From Saxibacter everestensis (lineage in GTDB: Bacteria; Actinomycetota; Actinomycetes; Actinomycetales; Brevibacteriaceae), in contig NZ_CP090958.1 of assembly GCF_025787225.1 (NCBI RefSeq), positions 1,455,856-1,519,855 on the forward strand: DNA of 64,000 bases, read 5' to 3'. Positions 1 through 8,687 of this stretch are shown one piece after another; within the stretch, counting starts at the first letter, position 1; every line of letters starts with the position of its first letter. The position numbers and the translations under genes are program-made. Under the pieces are notes generated by a model. The model was not told the origin of the DNA and made no database searches. It was given only the letters and a program-made list of their open reading frames with translations.

Positions 1-263
1 CATACATCGGCTCTCAACCTAGCTTGGTCACAGAGCCCGCATCCTCCTGGGCCGAAGCCGCATGCCTACGGGGCCTGCGGTGAAGGTGTAACGGCCCAGC
101 ATGTTGACGTGTTCCTAAGACCAGTGGCGCCGGGCACCTACGTTCGCATGCCGCCCATGCAGTATCTCCGCCACTTGCGGCTGCAGCTCGCGGCCCGGTT
201 GCTGGATCCCGGCACTGTCAGCGTCGGGCAGGTAGCCATCTCCGATGGATCGCACGCAGAAAA
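1..263. other. Window edge without a recognised gene
   Basis: No frame here has a convincing start, ribosome site or recognisable protein. One plus frame is open from the edge and continues antisense through qcrB, which is usual for GC-rich DNA. I see nothing supportable. Confidence 0.5.
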
Positions 264-305
264 TGCCTGTGGGCTGTCCGGACGAATCCGGACAGCCCAC
301 AGGCA
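264..305 (-). terminator. Rho-independent terminator of the ctaE-qcrCAB operon
   Basis: A perfect 19-bp inverted repeat (264-282 and 287-305) with a CGAA loop lies 13 bases beyond the qcrB stop codon. In the minus orientation the stem is followed directly by TTTTCTG. This is a very strong intrinsic terminator for the respiratory operon. Confidence 0.93.
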
Positions 306-318
306 AGGTAGCTGGAGA

Positions 319-2013
319 CTAGCTTCGGTAGCTGGTGTCCTCGCGCCCGATGATCGCGCCGTGGAACTCCTCGTCATGGCCATGGCTAGCCTCGACGGCG
401 TGTGCTTCCGCATCGCCGTGCGCATGGTGGCCAGCTGCGAGTTCAGCCGGAGTAACCGGAGCGACCCGGTCCTCGAAGAACAGCCGGGACAGCAGGGCGC
501 GGCGCTTTTCGTTCTTAGTGACCACCCCGTCGCCATTTGGCTGGGCGGGGATGTGCTCCGGGGATTCGAAGCCGACGAGCGTCCAGCGGTCATGATCGCT
601 GAGCGGTTCGTGCACCTCGATGAACTCACCGTGCGGCAACCGGACGATACGGCCGGACTCACGACCGTGCAATGCGATCTCGCGATCCTTACGCTGCAGG
701 CCCAAGCAGATTCGCTTCGTCACCCAGAACGCGAAGACTGGTCCGGCGAAGAACAGGAACCGCAGGATGTACGTCACATCGTTCAAGGACAAATGCAGCT
801 CCACGGCGATAACATCTCCGGCAGCGGCAGCCCACATAACGCAGTACCAGACGATGCCAGCGACGCCGATCCCGGTGCGGGTCGGAACGTTGCGTGGACG
901 GTCCAGGATGTGGTGGTCCCGGTTGTCTTTGGTGATCCACCGTTCAATGAACGGGTAGGCGAACATCAGACCGAACAGGATTCCGGCCGAGCCCAATGCG
1001 GGCAGCAGCACGTTCAGTGAGATCGGGTACCCGAAGATGTAGAACTCGGCCCAGCCCGGCATCAGGCGAAGCGCACCGTCGAGGAACCCGATGTACCAGT
1101 CAGGCTGGGTTCCCGCAGACACCGGCGTGGGGTCGTAAGGTCCGTAGTTCCAGATCGGGTTGATCGTGAACGCGGCGCCCATGAAAGCGATGACGCCGAA
1201 GACCAGGAAGAAGAAACCGCCAGCCTTCGCCATGAAGACCGGAAGAACCGGCTCGCCGGAGACATTCTGCTCAGTCTTGCCTGGGCCGGGGTACTGGGTG
1301 TGCTTATGGATGACGACCATCATCAGGTGCAGCACCAGCATGAGCAGGATAAGCGCCGGCACCAGGAGAATATGCAGTGTGTACAGGCGGGACACGATGT
1401 CGGTACCAGGGAATTCGCCGCCGAAAAGGAAGAACGAAATGTAGGTTCCGATCAGCGGGATGGCCTTGATGATTCCGTCGATGATTCGCAGACCGTTACC
1501 GGAGAGCAGGTCATCGGGGAGCGAGTACCCGGTGAACCCGGCAGCCATGCCGAGGATCAACAGAACCGAACCGACGACCCAGTTGAGCTCGCGTGGCTTC
1601 CGGAACGCGCCGGTGAAGAATACCCGCAGCATGTGCACGGAAAGTGCGGCCATGAAGAGCAGGGCCGCCCAGTGGTGCATTTGCCGCATCAGCAGGCCGC
1701 CGCGGATCTCCATCGAGATCTCCAGGGTGGACGCGTACGCCTCCGACATCTCGATGCCGCGCAGCGGCGCGTACGGCCCCTCGTAGTGGGTTTCGCCCAT
1801 CGCGGGAAGGAAGAAGAATGTCAGGAAGGTTCCGGTCAGCAGCAGCACGATGAAGCTGTACAGTGCGACTTCACCGAGCATGAAGGACCAGTGCTGCGGA
1901 AAGATCTTGCGACCGAACTCCCGCACCATTTTCGAGGCGCCCACGCGGGTCTCGGCGAAATTCGCCAACTGGCCGATCTTCGTCGTCGGCCCGGGATTAC
2001 TTACTGTGCTCAT
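319..2013 (-). CDS. qcrB: Cytochrome bc1 complex cytochrome b subunit QcrB
   Basis: This 564-residue membrane protein is the quinol-oxidising subunit of the actinobacterial menaquinol:cytochrome c reductase. Heme b ligand histidines are visible in two helices (H113/H114 with H127, and H214 with H229). The Qo-site motif appears as PDWY, the form usual in actinobacteria in place of PEWY. The C-terminus has a long soluble extension ending in a His/Glu-rich stretch, also typical of the phylum. The ATG overlaps the qcrA stop by four bases (ATGA), so translation is probably coupled. It is the last gene of ctaE-qcrC-qcrA-qcrB and is followed by a strong terminator. Confidence 0.97.
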   Translation of the reverse strand: MSTVSNPGPTTKIGQLANFAETRVGASKMVREFGRKIFPQHWSFMLGEVALYSFIVLLLTGTFLTFFFLPAMGETHYEGPYAPLRGIEMSEAYASTLEISMEIRGGLLMRQMHHWAALLFMAALSVHMLRVFFTGAFRKPRELNWVVGSVLLILGMAAGFTGYSLPDDLLSGNGLRIIDGIIKAIPLIGTYISFFLFGGEFPGTDIVSRLYTLHILLVPALILLMLVLHLMMVVIHKHTQYPGPGKTEQNVSGEPVLPVFMAKAGGFFFLVFGVIAFMGAAFTINPIWNYGPYDPTPVSAGTQPDWYIGFLDGALRLMPGWAEFYIFGYPISLNVLLPALGSAGILFGLMFAYPFIERWITKDNRDHHILDRPRNVPTRTGIGVAGIVWYCVMWAAAAGDVIAVELHLSLNDVTYILRFLFFAGPVFAFWVTKRICLGLQRKDREIALHGRESGRIVRLPHGEFIEVHEPLSDHDRWTLVGFESPEHIPAQPNGDGVVTKNEKRRALLSRLFFEDRVAPVTPAELAAGHHAHGDAEAHAVEASHGHDEEFHGAIIGREDTSYRS

Positions 2014-3053
2014 TTTTGATTCAGCTCCCAGAAGCTAGCGCCGACGGGTTCGGGGAAGTCCGACTGAGCAACGAGGTACCCTTCAGAGTCTACCGTAATC
2101 GGCAGCTGCGGAAGTGGCCGTTTTGCCGGTCCGAAGATCACCTTGCAGTGTTCGGTGACGTCGAACGTCGACTGGTGGCACGGGCAGAGCAGATGGTGTG
2201 TCTGGTGCTCGTATAGCGCCACCGGGCAGCCGACGTGCGTGCAGATTTTCGAGTAGGCAACGATTCCGTTGTACGACCAGCTCTTCCGGTCTTCGTCTTC
2301 CTTGAGGTCGGACGGGTCAAGGCGCATCAGCAGAACGGCCGACTTGGCCTTTTCCTCAAGTGCGTGCTCGGCATCGTGCAGGTTTTCCGGGATGACGTGA
2401 AAAACAGAGCCGATGGTAACGTCCGAGGCCTTGATCAGGCCGGGGGACTCGGGAATACCGCCAGGGTCCTTGGCCAACCGGATGCCCTTGTCCCAGAGCG
2501 TCTCGTGCAGCTTGTTGCCGGGCAGCGGGCCCAGGTCGCGGAAGACCAGGACGGCCGGAAGCGGCATCAGCGCCATGGCGGCGATCAGGGTGTTCCTGAT
2601 CAGAGGCCGGCGGGCAATGCCCGACTCTTCCTTACCCTGGTTGATGATCTCCAGCGCAACGGCCTGGTCTTCTTCTGAGCCATGGATGTCATGGCGTTCT
2701 TCGACGAACTCGTGGTCGGGCATCAGGTTCTTGGCCCAGAGCACCGCTGCGACGCCGATGGCGAAGAGCGAGATTCCCATCCCGAGGCCGAGCATCAGGT
2801 TCGATACCCGGATGCTGGACATCGACTCTTCGGGCGTGAACACGAAGTAGGACACGATGAAGAGAAGTGTGCCAAGCATCGAGACGACGAAGAGGCCGGC
2901 GATCTGCCGTTCCGATCGCTTGGCGGCGATCGGGTCGATGTCGGTCAGCCGATGGCCGTGTTCGGGGAAGCCCGGATTTTCGAACCGCTCTAGTTCGCCG
3001 TCGGTTGTCGCGAGAGAGCTATTGCCGCTTGGCGTTTGCTCATTCGAGGTCAT
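2010..3053 (-). CDS. qcrA: Rieske iron-sulfur subunit QcrA
   Basis: The product carries electrons from quinol to the diheme cytochrome c subunit. The 347-residue protein has a long N-terminal region with three hydrophobic segments, an actinobacterial arrangement, and a C-terminal Rieske domain. The [2Fe-2S] ligand motifs CTHVGC and CPCHQS are seen at roughly residues 270-295. It starts at ATG 3053, 49 bases after the qcrC stop, and overlaps qcrB by four bases. Confidence 0.96.
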   Translation of the reverse strand: MTSNEQTPSGNSSLATTDGELERFENPGFPEHGHRLTDIDPIAAKRSERQIAGLFVVSMLGTLLFIVSYFVFTPEESMSSIRVSNLMLGLGMGISLFAIGVAAVLWAKNLMPDHEFVEERHDIHGSEEDQAVALEIINQGKEESGIARRPLIRNTLIAAMALMPLPAVLVFRDLGPLPGNKLHETLWDKGIRLAKDPGGIPESPGLIKASDVTIGSVFHVIPENLHDAEHALEEKAKSAVLLMRLDPSDLKEDEDRKSWSYNGIVAYSKICTHVGCPVALYEHQTHHLLCPCHQSTFDVTEHCKVIFGPAKRPLPQLPITVDSEGYLVAQSDFPEPVGASFWELNQK

Positions 3054-3102
3054 GATCTTCCTCGTCTAGTCGAAGCTGCTGAATACATTGTTAATTGGTC
3101 CA

Positions 3103-3888
3103 TCACTTCGCCCGCGCTGAAAGCCAGACGGTGATCGCGATAACCGCGCCCAGTCCGAAGACCCAGACGAAGAGGCCCTCAGATACCGGGCCGAGTGAAC
3201 CAAGCTTGAAACCGCCTGGCGAGTCGTCTTCACTGACTGTCTGCAGGTAGGTGATGATGTCGCGCTTGTCTTCCGGCGTCAGGTTGGCATCGTTGAAGAT
3301 CGGCATGTTCTGCGGTCCGGTCTGCATCGCCTCGTAGATGTGGGCTGCGGAAACGTCACTAAGATTCGGGGCGTACTTACCGCGGGTGAGGGCGCCTCCG
3401 GCACCGACCACGTTGTGGCACATCGCGCAGTTGGAGCGGAACAATGCTCCGCCCTCGGCCGCGTCGCCTTCCGCGGTATCCAGGAACTCGTCGTCCGGAA
3501 TGGCCGGCCCCGGCGCGAGGGAGGCGACGTAGGCAGCGAGCTGCTTGGTCTGCTCATCGGTGAACTGGCCTGGCTTGACCGGTGCCTGTGGTCCCTGCAT
3601 CTGCAGCGGCATCCGGCCGGTCCCGACCTGGAAGTCGACCGCGGCAGCGCCAACCCCGATCAGCGAAGGCCCGTTATCCGTTCCTTCTCCGCTCATGCCG
3701 TGGCAGGTGGCGCAGTTGGCGATGAAGAGCTTTTCGCCTTCATCGATCTGATCCGCGCTTGCGGTCTGGGCCTGAGCAGAACTGTCGTTGGTGAAGAGGG
3801 CGTAGGCCCCACCCGTCACCAAGAGTCCCAGCAGGAGAAGCACACCGATAGCCATCGGGTGCCTGCGTCTGGCCGCGAGTGCCTTCAC
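3103..3888 (-). CDS. qcrC: Diheme cytochrome c subunit QcrC
   Basis: This 261-residue protein is the diheme cytochrome c that links the bc1 complex directly to cytochrome aa3 oxidase in actinobacteria. An N-terminal membrane segment (about residues 12-31) is followed by two cytochrome c domains with heme sites C59-x-x-C62-H63 and C154-x-x-C157-H158. A C-terminal membrane anchor ends the protein. The diheme form is the hallmark of the actinobacterial bc1-aa3 supercomplex, and the adjacent ctaE gene agrees with that. Confidence 0.96.
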   Translation of the reverse strand: MKALAARRRHPMAIGVLLLLGLLVTGGAYALFTNDSSAQAQTASADQIDEGEKLFIANCATCHGMSGEGTDNGPSLIGVGAAAVDFQVGTGRMPLQMQGPQAPVKPGQFTDEQTKQLAAYVASLAPGPAIPDDEFLDTAEGDAAEGGALFRSNCAMCHNVVGAGGALTRGKYAPNLSDVSAAHIYEAMQTGPQNMPIFNDANLTPEDKRDIITYLQTVSEDDSPGGFKLGSLGPVSEGLFVWVFGLGAVIAITVWLSARAK

Positions 3889-3932
3889 TGGTTATTCCTC
3901 GTCTCGTGCGTTGGTACTAATGCTTAAATCTC

Positions 3933-4571
3933 TTACTTGATCAGGTAGATCACGATGAACAGCCCGATCCAGACGACGTCGACGAAGTGCCAGTAGTACG
4001 ACACGACGATTGCCGAGGTTGCCTCGAAATGGCCGAAGTTCTTGGCTGCGAAACCGCGGCCGATTATCAACAGGAAGGCGACCAGGCCGCCGATGACGTG
4101 CAGGCCGTGGAATCCGGTCGTCAGGTAGAAAGCAGAACCGTAGGCGTGCGATGACAGGCTGACGCCTTCGCTGACGAGCGTCGCATACTCGTACACCTGA
4201 CCGCCGATGAATGTCGCGCCAAGGATGAATGTCAGGACGAACCATTCGGTCATGCCCCATTTGACCGGGTTGAACACGGATCCCTGGCGGTGCACCTGGA
4301 ACCGTTCGGCGGCGAAGACGCCGAACTGGCAGGTGAACGAGCTGGATACCAGGATCAACGTATTCACGGTCGAGAACGGGATGGCGAGCTTCGCGGCTTC
4401 CGTCGTCCACAGCTCGGGCACAACCGAGCGAAGTGTGAAGTACATGGCGAAGAGTCCAGCGAAGAACATGAGTTCGCTGGCCAGCCAGACGATGGTGCCG
4501 ACGGAGACGGTATTGGGCCGATTCACCGTTGGGTGGGCAGGTGCTGAGTGAGGTGCAGTCGCTGTTGACAC
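3933..4571 (-). CDS. ctaE: Cytochrome c oxidase subunit III CtaE
   Basis: This subunit of the aa3-type terminal oxidase is 212 residues long with five hydrophobic helices, the short actinobacterial form. The frame opens with GTG at 4571; the nearby ATG at 4575 is in another frame. Its position upstream of qcrCAB with a 44-base gap is the conserved actinobacterial operon. No strong ribosome site is visible before the GTG, so initiation efficiency or the exact start is slightly uncertain. Confidence 0.94.
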   Translation of the reverse strand: MSTATAPHSAPAHPTVNRPNTVSVGTIVWLASELMFFAGLFAMYFTLRSVVPELWTTEAAKLAIPFSTVNTLILVSSSFTCQFGVFAAERFQVHRQGSVFNPVKWGMTEWFVLTFILGATFIGGQVYEYATLVSEGVSLSSHAYGSAFYLTTGFHGLHVIGGLVAFLLIIGRGFAAKNFGHFEATSAIVVSYYWHFVDVVWIGLFIVIYLIK

Positions 4572-4607
4572 GCATTCATTATTACGGGTCTCGGACGGAT
4601 ATTCATC

Positions 4608-4636
4608 ACCGACCCCGCGGTTGGGGTCGGTTTTTT
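4608..4636 (+). terminator. Terminator-like hairpin on the strand antisense to ctaE
   Basis: A 9-bp GC-rich stem (4608-4616 with 4623-4631) with a six-base loop runs into six T residues when read on the plus strand. It lies 37 bases upstream of ctaE and before trpD. No plus-strand gene lies upstream, so it probably stops antisense transcription or insulates trpD. Confidence 0.55.
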
Positions 4637-4711
4637 CTACGTCGTGTAGCGAAAACCCCGAATTGCTGCGGTTCTCTGCCTTGGTCTTAGGATTACCTTA
4701 GTCGCTACGAA

Positions 4712-4725
4712 TAAGGTAAACCTTA
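4712..4725. promoter_or_regulatory. Perfect 14-bp palindrome between divergent ctaE and trpD
   Basis: The sequence TAAGGT-AA-ACCTTA is a perfect palindrome. A related imperfect copy, TTAGG followed by ACCTTAG, lies at 4687-4701. Both resemble half sites of the DtxR/IdeR iron box, which would make sense for an iron-rich respiratory operon. The match to the 19-bp consensus is partial, so the regulator assignment is inference only. Confidence 0.35.
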
Positions 4726-4804
4726 CTGTTTCGCCCGCTCGCTGCACAAGGCTTACCGATAGCATTTAGCCGTCACAACCATCAGTGTTTTCGAGGAGAT
4801 CAAC

Positions 4805-5887
4805 GTGTCGCTCAGCTCATCAGTTCCCGGGACCGAACCCGCTGCCGGCGAACTGACCTGGCCGAAGATCCTCAGGCCGCTGCTCGCCGGGCAGGACCTC
4901 GATTCGGCACATGCCAGGTGGGCGATGGACCAGGTGATGGGCGGTGAGGCGAGCGACGCCCAGATCGCCGGCTTCCTGATCGCGCTGCGGGCCAAGGGCG
5001 AGACAGTCGAGGAATTGCACGGTCTGGTTGAGGCGATGCTGGATCATTCAGTGCCGCTGACCGGGCTGGAAGACAGCGTCGATATCGTCGGAACCGGCGG
5101 AGACGGTGCGAAGACGGTCAACATCTCGAGCACCGCTGCCATGATCGTTGCGGCCGCGGGTTACCGGGTAGTGAAACACGGTAACCGTGCCTCATCATCG
5201 GCATCCGGCTCGGCGGATGTGCTTGAAGTACTTGGGGTCAATCTGAACCTGACCGCGGAGCAGGTCGGGCAGCTGGCAGACCTGGCCGGGATCTCATTCT
5301 GTTTTGCGCAGGTATTCCACCCGGCTATGCGGTTTGCGGCGGCCGCCCGTCGCGAGCTGGGGGTGCCGACGGCATTCAACCTGCTTGGGCCACTGACGAA
5401 TCCTGCCCGGGCGAAATCCTCCGCGATCGGAGTCGCCGACCTCCGAATGGCTCCGCTGATCGCCGGTGTGCTCGGCCGCGCCGGCATAGACGCGCTGGTC
5501 TTCCGCGGCGAGGACGGCCTGGACGAGCTGACAACCACAGCGCCAAGCGATGTCTGGGAAGTGCGGGCGGGCGAGGTTTCGCACAGTCATTTCGAACCGC
5601 TCGACCTCGGTATTCCGCGGGCCACGGTCGCCGACCTGCGTGGGGCCGCCGCGACGTTCAACGCGGATGTGACCCGGCGCGTGCTCGACGGTGAAGCGTC
5701 CCCGGTGCGCGATATCGTCCGGCTGAATGCGGCCGCCGCCATGGTTGCCGCCCGGCGGGACGACCTATCGAGCCCGCTGCCGGAACGGCTGGCTCGTGCC
5801 TATGGCGAGGCGGGGGAGCTGATCGACTCGGGCAAGGCGGCCAGGAAGCTCGAAGAGCTCGTGGCGAAGAGCCACAGCTTCCGCTGA
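4805..5887 (+). CDS. trpD: Anthranilate phosphoribosyltransferase TrpD
   Basis: TrpD transfers phosphoribosyl from PRPP to anthranilate in tryptophan synthesis. The 360-residue protein has the PRPP-binding motif GTGGDG at about residues 96-101 and the KHGNRASSS segment that follows it, both family signatures. The GTG start at 4805 is chosen because GAGGAG ends a few bases upstream. The gene stands alone, divergent from ctaE, with no other trp genes nearby; no trp leader peptide is seen. Confidence 0.96.
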   Translation: MSLSSSVPGTEPAAGELTWPKILRPLLAGQDLDSAHARWAMDQVMGGEASDAQIAGFLIALRAKGETVEELHGLVEAMLDHSVPLTGLEDSVDIVGTGGDGAKTVNISSTAAMIVAAAGYRVVKHGNRASSSASGSADVLEVLGVNLNLTAEQVGQLADLAGISFCFAQVFHPAMRFAAAARRELGVPTAFNLLGPLTNPARAKSSAIGVADLRMAPLIAGVLGRAGIDALVFRGEDGLDELTTTAPSDVWEVRAGEVSHSHFEPLDLGIPRATVADLRGAAATFNADVTRRVLDGEASPVRDIVRLNAAAAMVAARRDDLSSPLPERLARAYGEAGELIDSGKAARKLEELVAKSHSFR

Positions 5888-5889
5888 GC

Positions 5890-6171
5890 TCAGTCTTCGA
5901 GTCCGATGTCGAACGCGGCCTCGAGGTCGTGCTTCGAGTAGGCCTTGAACGCGATATGCGTTGTCGTGGCGACAACCCCGGGCACCTTGGACATCTTGTC
6001 CGAGATGACGGTGGCCAACTGCTCGTGGGCGGACACCCGGACGAGTGCTATGAGGTCGTGATCGCCGGTGACTGAGTACACTTCGCTGACGCCGTCCACC
6101 TCGGCAAGCATGCTTGCCGTCTCCGGGATGTGGTCAACTGCGGTCGAGATCAGCACAATGGCGGTAATCAT
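5890..6171 (-). CDS. Stand-alone Lrp/AsnC ligand-binding (RAM) domain protein
   Basis: This 93-residue protein is only the C-terminal effector-binding half of an Lrp/AsnC regulator; there is no helix-turn-helix. The beta-alpha-beta-beta-alpha-beta pattern and the VSVTGDHD-like segment (seen as VYSVTGDHD) fit that domain. Such proteins form dimers or octamers that bind small ligands, usually amino acids. It converges on trpD with two bases between the stops, an arrangement that may reflect shared amino-acid physiology. The actual ligand and partner are unknown. Confidence 0.85.
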   Translation of the reverse strand: MITAIVLISTAVDHIPETASMLAEVDGVSEVYSVTGDHDLIALVRVSAHEQLATVISDKMSKVPGVVATTTHIAFKAYSKHDLEAAFDIGLED

Positions 6172-6227
6172 CTTCGGTTCCTCACTGCTCGTTTCGCTTA
6201 GCCACGGATAGTCGGGCCCGCGTACAA

Positions 6228-8063
6228 CTATGCCGTTAGCCTAACCAGGGCGGAGTGTGCGGGGCTCACCGTGCAACGGAGAAGGCCGGAGACTTCCACC
6301 AGCCGAACTCCCTCTTCGGCCAGCCAGCGGGCGACCATGGTTGACTCAGCCGGCAAGGCAGCAGTCAAGGGCGCCGGGGGCCGTTCAACGGACTCTGCGG
6401 TGTGGGCCAGCGCGGCGAGTGCCGCACGCGGATTATCGCCGGGTCGGCAAACTGTTGTCCCGGCAAGCCGGCCATACCGGACCAGAACGATTTCCCAGCC
6501 GCCCGCCAGCCGACCCGAGCTGATTCTGCGCGCGGCAGCGATCTCGTCGCATTCAGCCAGCATCCGGGCCTCGTCCGTGCGCTGATATGAGCGCAGGAAG
6601 CCGATCAGGGCGTCCCGGGATTCGGCTGCCTCCTCGTACCGTTGCTGGGCGGCCAGCTTCGCGATTCTGCTGTGCAGCTGACCCTCGACGGTGCTGGTGC
6701 GTCCGGTCATTGCGGCCCGCACCTCGTCCACCACAGCGGAATACGCTGCGGTGTCCGTGATGCCCGCACAGGGCCCGCCGCATTTGCCGATCTCGGCGGC
6801 CGGGCATGGGAGGTGACCGGCGATCGTGCCAGCCGACAACGGCTTCCGGCAGCGGCGGAGGGCAAAGGTGTCCTGCAGGCTGATCACAACGGCCTCGGCC
6901 GTGCGCTGTGAGGAGAACGGGCCGAGGTAGGCGGCACCGTCTCCGGTGTCGTCGGAGACCTTGCGCACGATGGACAGCCGGGGAAAGTCTTCGACCGTGA
7001 GTTTCACCCAGGGGGCGCGCTCGGGCAGGCGGGACCGGCGGTTATAGGGCGGTTTGTGTTCTGCGATCAGCCGCAGTTCCCTGACCTGGGCCTCCAGAAG
7101 GGTTGAACACGAGATAGCGGTGACTTTCTCCGCGATGCCCACCATCTCCGACATCCTGGAGCGTCGCTCGGATGAGGTGAAGTAGTTCTTGACCCGGTTG
7201 CGAACGTTCCCGGAGGTGCCGATGTAGAGGATGCGACCGGCGCCGTCAGTGAAGAGATAGACCCCTGGGCCGGTCGGCAGGCCATCTGCGAGGTAGCTCT
7301 TCCGGCGCTGGGTGGCGGTGACCGTCGATGTGACCTGGCTGAGCTCTTCGAGGCTGGAGATGCCCTGCGAACCGAGGCGACCGATAATGCCGTGCAGGAC
7401 ATCGACAGTGGCCTTCGCGTCGGCAAGCGCGCGGTGATCGGGGACGGTCGACGCGCCGAAAAAACCGGCAAGCGTCGACAGTTTGTGATTTCGGACCTCA
7501 TCCTTGCTGACCGTGGCGCGGGCCAGCTTCACGGTGTCTATTGCCTGGAAGTTGGGCCACGGAATCTCCAGTGCCTTTGCTGCCGCCTTGAGGAACCCGA
7601 TGTCGAACGGAGCATTATGCGCCACCAGCACGGATCCCCGGGCGAACTCGAAAAACATCGGCAGAACCGTGGCGGTGGACGGTGCGTTTGCCACCATGGC
7701 ATTCGAAATTCCGGTCAGCGCGGTGATGAACGGTGAGATTGGTTCGCCTTCGGGCTTCACCAGGCTCTGGAATTCGCCAAGTTGTTCGCCACCGCGTACC
7801 TTCACCGCGCCGATCTCGGTTATCGCATTGGCCGATGCCGCGGCGCCGGTGGTCTCGAGGTCGACGACCACGAACGTCACGTCGATCAGCGGGGTCCCCA
7901 GGTCGTCGATCGTCAACTGATCCAGGTGATAGCCGTCCGGCACGGCGCCGAAAGCAGCCGCTGCGTCTGACGCCGGGCTGTTCCCGGTCGGCAGGGTTCC
8001 GGCTCGATACCCGCTTCGCTGGCCGGCTCGGTGGCCGGGAAGGGCCTTCATTCGTTCCTGCAT
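6228..8063 (-). CDS. DEDDh exonuclease / GIY-YIG endonuclease fusion (Cho/UvrC-like)
   Basis: The 611-residue protein joins a DnaQ-type 3'-5' exonuclease to a GIY-YIG nuclease. The exonuclease part has VVDLETTG near residue 67-74 and the HRALADAKAT motif (DEDDh). The second part has GPGVYLF and the ILYIGTSGNVRNR segment of UvrC/Cho nucleases, then a UVR-like helix pair (LAAQQRYEEAAESRD). It lacks the UvrC RNase H-like and helix-hairpin-helix regions, so it is an accessory repair nuclease and not UvrC itself. Similar fusions are common in actinobacteria. The first ATG is used; a second Met four codons later is an alternative. Confidence 0.9.
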   Translation of the reverse strand: MQERMKALPGHRAGQRSGYRAGTLPTGNSPASDAAAAFGAVPDGYHLDQLTIDDLGTPLIDVTFVVVDLETTGAAASANAITEIGAVKVRGGEQLGEFQSLVKPEGEPISPFITALTGISNAMVANAPSTATVLPMFFEFARGSVLVAHNAPFDIGFLKAAAKALEIPWPNFQAIDTVKLARATVSKDEVRNHKLSTLAGFFGASTVPDHRALADAKATVDVLHGIIGRLGSQGISSLEELSQVTSTVTATQRRKSYLADGLPTGPGVYLFTDGAGRILYIGTSGNVRNRVKNYFTSSERRSRMSEMVGIAEKVTAISCSTLLEAQVRELRLIAEHKPPYNRRSRLPERAPWVKLTVEDFPRLSIVRKVSDDTGDGAAYLGPFSSQRTAEAVVISLQDTFALRRCRKPLSAGTIAGHLPCPAAEIGKCGGPCAGITDTAAYSAVVDEVRAAMTGRTSTVEGQLHSRIAKLAAQQRYEEAAESRDALIGFLRSYQRTDEARMLAECDEIAAARRISSGRLAGGWEIVLVRYGRLAGTTVCRPGDNPRAALAALAHTAESVERPPAPLTAALPAESTMVARWLAEEGVRLVEVSGLLRCTVSPAHSALVRLTA

Positions 8064-8240
8064 GAAATCAGCTTGCCAGCCGGCTCTGACAGTCGATGTC
8101 AGTGACGCACCCTAACGTGTGATTTGTCTTAGTCGATCTACCGCCATGAACTGCCAGAGTGTCCGGTGCCTCGCCGGAATCCGGAAGGAACGCTCCGGCC
8201 GACATCAGATAACCGCACGCGAAGGAAGGGTGAGCTGAAA

Positions 8241-8579
8241 ATGATCATCGAGTGCAATCACACCGACAATGGTTTCGAACCTGGGGGTACCGGAGGCGCC
8301 GAGCACTGCGAAAGCTGCCTGGTGGCAGCTGTCCACAATCTGCCCGAACCACTGCTTGAGCAACCGGCCTATCGCCCCGACTGGATTCTCGATGCTCCGG
8401 CGACGTTCGACGCACGGGAACTGGACGCACTCGCCGTGCTCTCGGATGCCGGCCTGATCCCGCCGTATGTTTCGACGATTGATCACGCCGACGAGGCGGA
8501 CTATCCGAGCGATGCCTGGCCGGTGACAGGCGCCAGCCGGCGCTGGAACGGCCGCGGGCAGATACGTCACGCCGGCTAG
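8241..8579 (+). CDS. Hypothetical protein with N-terminal Cys/His cluster
   Basis: I do not recognise this 112-residue protein. ATG 8241 is chosen because a purine-rich site (GAAGGAAGGG) lies about ten bases upstream; the longer frame from 8166 has no support. The first thirty residues hold Cys-x-His and Cys-x-x-Cys (CNH, CESC), possibly a metal site. The remainder is acidic with no membrane segment. It converges on the acyl-CoA synthetase gene across a tandem repeat. Confidence 0.6.
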   Translation: MIIECNHTDNGFEPGGTGGAEHCESCLVAAVHNLPEPLLEQPAYRPDWILDAPATFDARELDALAVLSDAGLIPPYVSTIDHADEADYPSDAWPVTGASRRWNGRGQIRHAG

Positions 8580-8581
8580 GC

Positions 8582-8645
8582 TGCCGTTCTTCGGCTGGCG
8601 CTTCGGCGACTGGTGCCGTTCTTCGGCTAGCGCTCTGGCAACTAG
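8582..8645. repeat. Two tandem 32-bp repeats between convergent genes
   Basis: Units at 8582-8613 and 8614-8645 both begin TGCCGTTCTTCGGCT and differ at a few positions. A degenerate third part follows to about 8668. The array lies directly after a plus-strand stop codon and before the end of the minus-strand acyl-CoA synthetase gene. Confidence 0.8.
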
Positions 8646-8687
8646 CGCCTCTTCGTCAACTGCGTCGAGCAGAATTCGGTACGGCGG

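Noticed and set aside
109-1020. 303-codon plus-strand frame
   Set aside because: Wholly antisense to qcrB, which has unmistakable heme and PDWY motifs; no family resemblance and no ribosome site.
4608-4805. trp attenuator before trpD
   Set aside because: No leader peptide with Trp codons and no alternative antiterminator pairing seen between the hairpin and trpD.
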